Assembly (NCBI GenBank): GCA_949283445.1
Contig: CASDTD010000224.1
Coordinates: 1-6,086, forward strand
Direction of reading: 5' to 3'
From: an uncultured Coriobacteriia bacterium
Lineage (GTDB): Bacteria > Actinomycetota > Coriobacteriia > Coriobacteriales > QAMH01
Length of the DNA: 6,086 nt
Within the stretch, counting starts at the first letter, position 1. Every line of letters starts with the position of its first letter. This document shows, piece by piece, positions 1 through 5,472 of this stretch. The notes below the pieces were generated by a model that was not told the DNA's origin, made no database searches, and saw only the letters and a program-made list of their open reading frames with translations. The position numbers and the translations under genes are program-made.

Positions 1-399
1 GCGAACTTCTATTACACCTCGTTGTGGAACAAGGTGTTCCGCCGCTCCATCATCGAAGAGCACGGCATGCGCTTCGACACGTCGATGCAGTTCGGCGAAG
101 ACCATGTCTTCATCCTCGAGTACCTGCATTTCGTCGAGCGCATCGCCTTGATTCCGCAGGCGCTGTACTATTACGTCGACAACGCTGGCAGCCTGGTGCA
201 CCAGGGCATGAACCCGGTGGGCGTAGTCAAGATGAAGTACAACACCTACCTGCCCTATTTACGTCTGTTCAGGAAACTGGGGGTGTACCGCAGGATCGTC
301 GACCGCCCCAAGCTGTACAAGTTCATCTTCTGGCCGGCCACGGACGCCTTCGTGAAATCGGGTGCCGAACCGCTGGACACATCTGTCATTCCCGGGTGA
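1..399 (+). CDS. Glycosyltransferase family 2, C-terminal part (5' end outside the window)
   Basis: The frame is open from base 1, so the gene begins upstream; 132 codons are visible before the TGA. The visible part matches the second half of GT-A fold family-2 glycosyltransferases of the EpsJ/WcaA sort, which transfer a sugar from a nucleotide-sugar to a growing surface polysaccharide at the cytoplasmic face of the membrane. Seen directly: a SLWNKVFRRS block (visible residues 7-16), the acidic GED motif at 32-34 in the usual place of the catalytic-base region (FGEDHVF), and the family's ALYYYVDNAGSL segment (aromatic, then Ser-Leu). No transmembrane segment is evident in the tail. The nucleotide-binding half, with the DxD motif, lies outside, so donor and acceptor cannot be named. 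The gene ends 6 bases before nth, and its stop overlaps the nth ribosome binding site, which suggests translational coupling. Confidence 0.85.
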   Translation, partial: ANFYYTSLWNKVFRRSIIEEHGMRFDTSMQFGEDHVFILEYLHFVERIALIPQALYYYVDNAGSLVHQGMNPVGVVKMKYNTYLPYLRLFRKLGVYRRIVDRPKLYKFIFWPATDAFVKSGAEPLDTSVIPG

Positions 400-400
400 G
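394..400 (+). promoter_or_regulatory. Ribosome binding site of nth, overlapping the upstream stop codon
   Basis: GGGTGAG lies 5 bases before ATG 406 and contains the TGA of the glycosyltransferase gene. It decides ATG 406 over the GTG at 400 and makes reinitiation by terminating ribosomes likely. Confidence 0.6.
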
Positions 401-405
401 TGCGT

Positions 406-1056
406 ATGCCACGTGAAGCGAAAGCGAAGAAGCGTGAACGCGCTTTGGAAGTCTGCCGTCGTATGGGGGAGCTCTACCCTCAGGCAACGCCGGCGCTCCA
501 TTTCAAGAACCCCTTCGAATGCGTCATCTCCGTTGCCTTGTCCGCGCAGACGACGGACGCCAACGTGAATCGCGTGACGCCCGAGCTGTTCGAGAAATAT
601 GGCACGCCGGAAAAGATGGCGGCCGCCGACGTCGAAGACATTGAACGCATTATCCATTCTGTGGGCTTTTTCCGCACCAAGGCGAAAAACTGCGTCGAAT
701 GCGCGCGTATGATCATGAGCGACTTCGGCGGCGAGGTGCCGCAGACCATGAAGGAGCTGCAGAAGCTTCCCGGTGTGGGGCGCAAGACGGCTAACATCGT
801 CATGAATGTGAGCTTCGGGAAGTGCGAGGGCATCGCGGTGGACACGCACGTGTTCCGCATCGCGCACAAGCTCAAGCTCTCCAGCAAGAAGACGCCGGGT
901 GAAACCGAGGCCGACCTGCTCGACCTTCTGCCCGAAGAGCTGTGGACCGACGTCAACGACCAGTGGATCAGGTTCGGGCGGGAATGGTGCATCGCGCGCA
1001 GGCCCCGTTGCGTGGAATGTCCGCTGCACGATATCTGTCCGAGCGCGGGAAAGTGA
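406..1056 (+). CDS. nth: Endonuclease III (DNA glycosylase/AP lyase)
   Basis: A 216-residue bifunctional DNA glycosylase and AP lyase of base excision repair, which removes oxidised pyrimidines and nicks the abasic site. E. coli Nth is about the same length. Seen: the LSAQTTD substrate-pocket motif (residues 45-51); the helix-hairpin-helix LPGVGRKTAN (121-130) with catalytic Lys127; VDTH with catalytic Asp146; and a C-terminal [4Fe-4S] cluster motif with cysteines 195, 202, 205 and 211 in the exact Cx6Cx2Cx5C spacing. All key residues are present. ATG 406 is chosen because GGGTGAG at 394-400, overlapping the stop of the preceding gene, is well placed as a Shine-Dalgarno. A GTG at 400 would add only two residues and would sit inside that site. 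The gene is followed after 11 bases by feoB. A MutY role is unlikely, because no C-terminal NUDIX-like domain is present. Confidence 0.97.
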   Translation: MPREAKAKKRERALEVCRRMGELYPQATPALHFKNPFECVISVALSAQTTDANVNRVTPELFEKYGTPEKMAAADVEDIERIIHSVGFFRTKAKNCVECARMIMSDFGGEVPQTMKELQKLPGVGRKTANIVMNVSFGKCEGIAVDTHVFRIAHKLKLSSKKTPGETEADLLDLLPEELWTDVNDQWIRFGREWCIARRPRCVECPLHDICPSAGK

Positions 1057-1067
1057 CCTGAGACGAT

Positions 1068-3425
1068 ATGAAACTCGAAGAACTCGAAATCGGCCAGAGT
1101 GCCTATATCGAACACGTCGGGGGAGAAGGTGCCCTGCGTCAGCACTTCCTGGACATGGGCGTCATTCCCGGGGCGTGCATCACGTTTGTGAAGTACGCGC
1201 CGATGGGCGACCCGATGCAGTTTCTCGTGCACGGCTACGAGCTCACGCTACGCAAGGACGATGCCGCGAAAATCGAGGTCTCGCTTACCAACGCCTGCCC
1301 GGTCGAGCCGGTTTCCCTCGAGAAGCTCGGCACCTACCGCGTGGAGCACCCCGGTCTGGGCGAGGGCGGGCGCTTCCACGACGCGCAAGACGAGCATCCA
1401 CTGCCCGACGACCAAACGCTGACGTTCGCGCTCGCCGGCAACCAGAACTGCGGCAAGACGACGCTGTTCAACCAGCTCACCGGGTCCAACCAGCACGTCG
1501 GCAATTTCCCTGGCGTGACGGTGGACCGCAAGAGCGGCGTCATCAAGGGGCACCCGAACACCGAGGTTGTCGACTTGCCGGGCATTTACTCGATGTCGCC
1601 GTACACCACCGAGGAAGTGGTGTCGCGCCAGTACATACTCGACGAGAGGCCCACGGGCATCATCAACATCGTGGACGCCACCAACATCGAGCGCAACCTG
1701 TACTTGACCATGCAGCTCATGGAGCTCGACGTGCCCATGGTGCTGGCTGTGAACATGATGGACGAGATGCAGCGCAACGGCGGGTCCGTGCGCATCAACG
1801 AGTTGGAATCCGTGCTCGGCATTCCGGTCGTGCCCATCGCCGCCGTGCGCAACGAAGGCGTCGACGAGCTCGTCGCCCACGCGCTGCACGTCGCGCGGTA
1901 TCAGGAACCGCCGCTGCGCCAGGACTTCTGCGACAAAGACGACCACGGCGGGGCCGTGCACCGCGCGCTTCACGGCATCATGCACCTCATCGAAGATCAC
2001 GCCGCCCGCGCGGGCATACCCGTGCGCTTTGCCGCGACCAAACTTGCGGAAGGCGATGCGTGGGTGCGGCAGGCGCTGGGGCTTACCGAAAACGAGCTCC
2101 AGATGATCGACCACATCATCGTGCAGATGGAACAGGAGCGTGGGCTGGACGCGGCGGCGGCCATCGCCGACATGCGCTTCTCGTTCATCAGGAAAGTCGT
2201 CGCGGCGACGGTGGTCAAGCCTCCCGAGAGCAAGGAGCAGACGCGCAGCCGCAAGCTCGACCGCATCCTCACGGGCAAGTACACGGCCATCCCCGCGTTC
2301 GTCGTCATCATGGCGCTCGTGTTCTGGCTCACCTTCAACGTCATCGGCGCCTGGCTGCAAGACCTGTTCCAGATGGGTATCGACTGGGTGACAAACGCTG
2401 CGGACGCCGCCATGACGGCCGAAGGCGTCAACCCTGTGGTGCATTCGCTCATCATCGACGGCGTGTTCAACGGTGTGGGCACGGTGCTCGTGTTCTTGCC
2501 GCTCATCGTGACCATGTTCTTCTTCCTCTCGTTGCTGGAAGACACGGGCTATATGGCGCGTGTGGCATTCGTCATGGACAAGCTGCTGCGCAAGATCGGC
2601 TTGTCGGGGCGTTCCATCGTGCCGATGCTCATCGGCTTCGGGTGCACGGTCCCTGCGGTCATGGCCACGCGCACGCTGCCGTCCGAGCGCGACCGCAAGC
2701 TCACGATTCTCATCACGCCGTTCATGAGCTGCTCCACCAAGCTGACCATCTACGGTTTCTTCACGGCCGCGTTCTTCCCCGGTCATGGCGCCATCGTCAT
2801 GGTGGGGCTGTACTTCATCGGCATCGCGATTGGCATCCTCACGGCGCTCATCGCGCACAAGGGCCCCTACAAGGGCGAGGCGGTGCCGTTCGTCATGGAG
2901 CTGCCCAACTACCGTCTGCCGGGCGCGGGCAACGTCGCGCGTCTGCTGTGGGACAAGGCCAAGGAATTCCTGCAGCGCGCTTTCACAGTCATCTTCGTCG
3001 CCACCATCGTCATCTGGTTTCTGCAGACCTTCGACTTCTCGCTGACGATGGTGACCGATTCGCACGACAGCATCCTCGCCGCTATCGCGGGTGCGCTGGC
3101 GCCGCTGTTCGCGCCGCTGGGCTTCGGCGACTGGCGCATCGTCACGTCGCTCATCACCGGCTTCATGGCCAAGGAGGTCGTCGTCGCCACCATCGGCGTG
3201 CTGTTCGGCTCCACGGCCGCGCTGGCTACCGTGCTCACGCCGCTGTCCGCTCTGGCGCTTCTGGTGTTCTGCCTGCTCTACACGCCGTGCGTCGCCGCCA
3301 TCGCCTCCATCAAGCGTGAGCTGGGGTGGAAATGGGCGGTTGGGATCATTGTGTTCCAATGCGCGGTGGCGTGGGTCGCGGCGCTCGTCGTGCGGCTCAT
3401 CGGCCTGGCGCTGGGCTTCGCGTAA
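1068..3425 (+). CDS. feoB: Ferrous iron transport protein B with fused N-terminal FeoA domain
   Basis: A 785-residue GTP-dependent Fe(II) importer of the cytoplasmic membrane. Domains in order: a FeoA-like SH3 domain (about 1-71; LDMGVIPGACI and GDP..F...GYELTLR blocks); a linker (72-118); a G domain with G1 GNQNCGKT (124-131), G2 Thr151, G3 DLPG (169-172) and G4 NMMD (229-232, the usual FeoB variant of NKxD); a helical segment up to about 395; then a membrane domain with roughly eight to ten hydrophobic segments starting near 407, 466, 515, 545, 575, 637, 690, 725 and 757. The first gate motif GFGCTVPA (523-530) and PFMSCSTK (551-558) carry the conserved cysteines, and a further conserved block, YTPCVAAI, is at 738-745. 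An in-frame TGA at 1059-1061 makes ATG 1068 the first possible start. Its Shine-Dalgarno is weak (GAG at 1060-1062), so coupling to nth is likely. FeoB usually has a separate FeoA; here no separate feoA or feoC is seen. No frame break was found. Confidence 0.97.
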   Translation: MKLEELEIGQSAYIEHVGGEGALRQHFLDMGVIPGACITFVKYAPMGDPMQFLVHGYELTLRKDDAAKIEVSLTNACPVEPVSLEKLGTYRVEHPGLGEGGRFHDAQDEHPLPDDQTLTFALAGNQNCGKTTLFNQLTGSNQHVGNFPGVTVDRKSGVIKGHPNTEVVDLPGIYSMSPYTTEEVVSRQYILDERPTGIINIVDATNIERNLYLTMQLMELDVPMVLAVNMMDEMQRNGGSVRINELESVLGIPVVPIAAVRNEGVDELVAHALHVARYQEPPLRQDFCDKDDHGGAVHRALHGIMHLIEDHAARAGIPVRFAATKLAEGDAWVRQALGLTENELQMIDHIIVQMEQERGLDAAAAIADMRFSFIRKVVAATVVKPPESKEQTRSRKLDRILTGKYTAIPAFVVIMALVFWLTFNVIGAWLQDLFQMGIDWVTNAADAAMTAEGVNPVVHSLIIDGVFNGVGTVLVFLPLIVTMFFFLSLLEDTGYMARVAFVMDKLLRKIGLSGRSIVPMLIGFGCTVPAVMATRTLPSERDRKLTILITPFMSCSTKLTIYGFFTAAFFPGHGAIVMVGLYFIGIAIGILTALIAHKGPYKGEAVPFVMELPNYRLPGAGNVARLLWDKAKEFLQRAFTVIFVATIVIWFLQTFDFSLTMVTDSHDSILAAIAGALAPLFAPLGFGDWRIVTSLITGFMAKEVVVATIGVLFGSTAALATVLTPLSALALLVFCLLYTPCVAAIASIKRELGWKWAVGIIVFQCAVAWVAALVVRLIGLALGFA

Positions 3426-3431
3426 GGCATG

Positions 3432-3486
3432 GTGACAAACGGCTCGGGCACTTGTCGCGGTGACACATGCCCGGTCCTTTTGTCAC
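3432..3486. terminator. Long hairpin terminator after feoB, probably Rho-independent
   Basis: It begins 6 bases after the feoB stop. The core stem pairs CGGGCA (3445-3450) with TGCCCG (3468-3473), extended outward by a T·G wobble, one mismatch and two G-C pairs (3441-3442 with 3476-3477), and is followed by TTTT at 3478-3481. The outer arms GTGACAAA (3432-3439) and TTTGTCAC (3479-3486) also pair perfectly, giving the A-tract/U-tract look of a terminator that could work in either direction. A small TGTC/GACA hairpin (3453-3456 with 3462-3465) sits in the loop. The U-tract is short, so termination efficiency is uncertain, but position and shape fit the end of the nth–feoB unit. Confidence 0.7.
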
Positions 3487-3543
3487 GCTGCGGAATGTGG
3501 CTCCGCCCCGTTCCTCTGCAACGAAGATATCGCTTTGCCCGAA

Positions 3544-3564
3544 GGTTAACCATCGGTAAAACCG
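3544..3564. repeat. Two adjacent short inverted repeats, possible operator
   Basis: GGTTAACC (3544-3551) is a perfect palindrome, and CGGTAAAACCG (3554-3564) is a perfect inverted repeat with a 3-base centre. Both read as GGT...ACC half-sites one helical turn or so apart (centres about 11.5 bases apart). If transcription starts near 3602, they are centred near -54 and -43, where activators of weak promoters often bind. No regulator family is assigned; both motifs are short and could be chance. Confidence 0.3.
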
Positions 3565-3571
3565 CGTGCCG

Positions 3572-3595
3572 TTGACGGCTTCATGCGGCTATAAT
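3572..3595 (+). promoter_or_regulatory. Candidate sigma-A promoter for metY–rlmH–mfd
   Basis: A perfect TATAAT stands at 3590-3595, predicting a start near 3601-3604. The only good -35-like hexamer, TTGACG at 3572-3577, is 12 bases upstream instead of about 17, and no extended -10 TG is present at the right place. The -10 is convincing in this GC-rich gap, and it lies downstream of a terminator and upstream of a gene. The -35 assignment is doubtful, so the promoter may depend on an activator. Confidence 0.5.
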
Positions 3596-3672
3596 CTCCA
3601 CTCGGTGAATTTCCCGCGTGCGCAGCGGTGCGCACGCGTTATCGGTGCCGCGCGTCAGCGGCGGAAATGGAG
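3596..3672 (+). promoter_or_regulatory. Structured metY leader: candidate three-way-junction RNA next to the ribosome binding site
   Basis: Seen in the sequence: P1 pairs ATTTCC (3609-3614) with GGAAAT (3663-3668). P2 is a perfect 9-bp hairpin (3615-3623 with 3630-3638, loop AGCGGT). P3 is a perfect 5-bp hairpin, GCCGC (3647-3651) with GCGGC (3658-3662). P1 joins P2 and P3 joins P1 with no spacer; only the 8 bases 3639-3646 between P2 and P3 are unpaired. The 3' strand of P1 ends directly at the metY Shine-Dalgarno GGAG (3669-3672). CTCC at 3596-3599 could pair with that GGAG if it is transcribed. It does not resemble the SAM-I, SAM-II, SAM-III or SAM-IV elements as I know them. Function is inferred only from position and shape. 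Confidence 0.35.
3669..3672 (+). promoter_or_regulatory. Ribosome binding site of metY
   Basis: GGAG lies 5 bases before ATG 3678. It selects this ATG over the in-frame GTG at 3618, which would add 20 residues with no family counterpart and would lie within the leader hairpin. Confidence 0.7.
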
Positions 3673-3677
3673 CGAAC

Positions 3678-4958
3678 ATGGCTGAAAACATCGGGACGAC
3701 CTGCGTGCAAGGCGGCTACCATCCGGGCGACGGGGACCCCCGTCAGGTGCCCATCTACCAGTCCACGACGTGGAAGTACGACACGTCCGAGCACATGGGC
3801 AGGCTTTTCGACCTCGAGGAAAGCGGATATTTCTACACGCGTCTGCAAAACCCCACCAACGATTACGTGGCGGCCAAGATTGCCGAGCTGGAAGGTGGCG
3901 CGGCGGCCATGCTCACCTCGTCGGGGCAGGCGGCCAATTTCTTCGCCGTCTTCAACATCGCCGGTAACGGCGACCACGTGGTCGCGAGTTCTGCTATCTA
4001 CGGCGGCACGTACAACTTGCTCGCGCACACCATGAAGCGCATGGGGCTGGAGTGCACGTTCGTCGCGCCCGACTGCACGGACGAGGAGCTCGAAGCGGCG
4101 TTCCAGCCGAACACGAAAGCCGTGTTCGGCGAGAGCATCGCAAACCCGGCGCTTGCCGTGTTCGACATCGAGCGTTTCGCGCAGGCGGCGCACGCACACG
4201 GCGTGCCGTTGATCGTGGACAACACGTTTCCCACGCCGGTGAACTGCACGCCCATTGCCTGGGGCGCGGATATCGTCACGCATTCCACCACCAAGTACAT
4301 GGACGGCCACGGCGCTACCGTGGGCGGTGCCATCGTGGATTCCGGCAATTTCGACTGGATGGCGCACGCGGACAAGTTCCCCGGCCTCACCACGCCCGAC
4401 GAGAGCTATCACGGCGTTGTCTACGCGGAAAAGTTCGGGCAGGAAGGCGCGTTTATCACGAAGGCGACCGCGCAGCTCATGCGTGATCTTGGCTGCATCC
4501 AGAGCCCGCAACACGCGTTTTTCCTGAACAGCAGCCTGGAAAGCTTGCACGTGCGCATGGCACAGCACTGCAAAAACGGCCTGGGCGTGGCGGAGTTTTT
4601 GCAACAGCACCCCAAGATTCGCTTCGTGAACTACCCCGGCCTTACCAGCGACAAGTACCATACGCTTGCCCAGAAGTACATGCCCAAGGGCACCTGCGGT
4701 GTCGTGAGCTTTGGCTTTGTGGGCGGCCGTGCGGCGGCGGAGACTTTCATGAAGAACTTGAAGCTCGCGCAGATCGCCACGCACGTGGCCGATGCGCGCA
4801 CCTGCGTGCTGCATCCGGCCAACGCCACGCACCGGCAGATGAACGACGAAGAGCTCGCGGCGGCCGGTGTTGAGCCGGATATGGTGCGCTTGTCCTGCGG
4901 TATCGAAGACACCGACGACCTCATCGCCGACATCGCCCAGGCGCTCGACGCCTGCTAG
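3678..4958 (+). CDS. metY: O-acetylhomoserine sulfhydrylase (O-acetylhomoserine aminocarboxypropyltransferase)
   Basis: A 426-residue cytosolic PLP enzyme of the Cys/Met-metabolism (gamma) family. The expected reaction is O-acetyl-L-homoserine plus sulfide giving homocysteine and acetate, the direct-sulfhydrylation route to methionine. Seen: YTRLQNPT (53-60), whose Tyr and Arg contact PLP of the partner subunit; Tyr108 in AIYGGTYNLL, which stacks on the cofactor; Asp181 in VDNTF, which pairs with the pyridine nitrogen; Schiff-base Lys206 in HSTTKYMDGHG; the HPANATHRQM block (379-388) of the sulfhydrylase type; and substrate-carboxylate Arg404 in VRLSCGIED. Length (about 430) and the long insert around 223-262 favour sulfhydrylase over cystathionine gamma-synthase or methionine gamma-lyase (about 380-400 residues), but these relatives cannot be fully excluded. 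It is first in the metY–rlmH–mfd unit, behind its own promoter and a structured leader. Confidence 0.92.
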   Translation: MAENIGTTCVQGGYHPGDGDPRQVPIYQSTTWKYDTSEHMGRLFDLEESGYFYTRLQNPTNDYVAAKIAELEGGAAAMLTSSGQAANFFAVFNIAGNGDHVVASSAIYGGTYNLLAHTMKRMGLECTFVAPDCTDEELEAAFQPNTKAVFGESIANPALAVFDIERFAQAAHAHGVPLIVDNTFPTPVNCTPIAWGADIVTHSTTKYMDGHGATVGGAIVDSGNFDWMAHADKFPGLTTPDESYHGVVYAEKFGQEGAFITKATAQLMRDLGCIQSPQHAFFLNSSLESLHVRMAQHCKNGLGVAEFLQQHPKIRFVNYPGLTSDKYHTLAQKYMPKGTCGVVSFGFVGGRAAAETFMKNLKLAQIATHVADARTCVLHPANATHRQMNDEELAAAGVEPDMVRLSCGIEDTDDLIADIAQALDAC

Positions 4959-4980
4959 CTCGCACGTAAAAGGCGCGCTC

Positions 4981-5448
4981 ATGAAGCTCACGGTCATCGC
5001 CGTCGGCAAGCTCAAGGAGAAGTTCTGGAAGGCTGCTGTCGACGAATACGCCAAGCGCCTGGGCGCGTACGCTTCCTTGAAGATCGTCGAGGTGGCCGAC
5101 CGCGACCCGGGCACCTGCGGCGGGCAAGACCATGCGATGGAACTCGAGGCCGCCGACATTTTGAAGGCCGCCGGCTCCAGTCACGTCGTCTTGCTCGCCA
5201 TCGACGGGAAGCAGCGTTCGAGCGAGGGGCTGGCCCGGCGCCTGGATGCGCTCATGCTTTCCGGGAAAAGCGATATCGTCTTCGTTATCGGCGGGTCCAC
5301 GGGCGTGGCGCCCGCCGTGCGCTCCCGTGCCGACGAGACGCTTTCTTTCGGGCCCATCACGCTGCCGCACAATCTGGCGCGTATAGTATTGCTCGAACAG
5401 GTGTACCGCGCGTTCAAGATCATGCGCGGCGAGCCGTATCACAAGTAA
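4981..5448 (+). CDS. rlmH: 23S rRNA (pseudouridine1915-N3)-methyltransferase RlmH
   Basis: 155 residues, the same length as E. coli RlmH. It methylates N3 of pseudouridine 1915 in helix 69 of 23S rRNA on assembled 70S ribosomes, using S-adenosylmethionine; members are SPOUT-fold homodimers. Seen: N-terminal MKLTVIAVGKLKEKFW; the IGGSTG knot loop (103-108) that binds the cofactor; and the signature C-terminus LPHNLARIVLLEQVYRAFKIMRGEPYHK read in pieces (LPHNLAR 128-134, EQVYRAF 139-145, PYHK 152-155), including the conserved penultimate His154. ATG 4981 has AAAAGG at 4968-4973 as a Shine-Dalgarno 7 bases upstream. The gap to metY is 22 bases with no terminator, so they are likely co-transcribed. 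metY helps supply methionine, the precursor of the methyl donor, but the link may be only positional. Confidence 0.97.
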   Translation: MKLTVIAVGKLKEKFWKAAVDEYAKRLGAYASLKIVEVADRDPGTCGGQDHAMELEAADILKAAGSSHVVLLAIDGKQRSSEGLARRLDALMLSGKSDIVFVIGGSTGVAPAVRSRADETLSFGPITLPHNLARIVLLEQVYRAFKIMRGEPYHK

Positions 5449-5472
5449 ACGCACACGACCCCCGGTACGTTC

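Noticed and set aside
899..3319. An 806-codon open frame on the + strand in another frame across feoB
   Set aside because: Its translation is an Arg/His/Ala-rich string with no recognisable domain, while the overlapping frame encodes an intact FeoB with every motif. It is a by-product of GC-rich codon use.
1248..3359. A 703-codon open frame on the - strand opposite feoB
   Set aside because: It has low-complexity, His/Asp/Arg-rich composition and no domain, and is fully antisense to a well-supported gene.
3490..3506. A second hairpin (GCGGA/TCCGC) after the feoB terminator
   Set aside because: It has only five base pairs in GC-rich DNA, with no U-tract or partner element; indistinguishable from chance.
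3618..3677. An upstream GTG start extending metY by 20 residues
   Set aside because: The GTG lies inside the 9-bp leader hairpin with no ribosome binding site, and the added residues are not a known part of the family. ATG 3678 has GGAG at the right distance.
3596..3677. A known SAM riboswitch before metY
   Set aside because: The leader is only about 75 bases, and I could not match the conserved cores of SAM-I, SAM-II, SAM-III or SAM-IV. It is kept only as an unassigned structured leader.
3605..3685. A small open frame in the metY leader (GTG start, 26 codons, overlapping the metY start) as a possible attenuator peptide
   Set aside because: It has no ribosome binding site, only one cysteine and no methionine run, and an Arg-rich composition expected from the hairpin sequence. 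It would matter only if transcription began exactly at the GTG.
3639..5159. A 506-codon open frame on the - strand opposite metY and rlmH
   Set aside because: It spans two well-supported genes and the leader in antisense and shows no family motif; typical of high-GC shadow frames.
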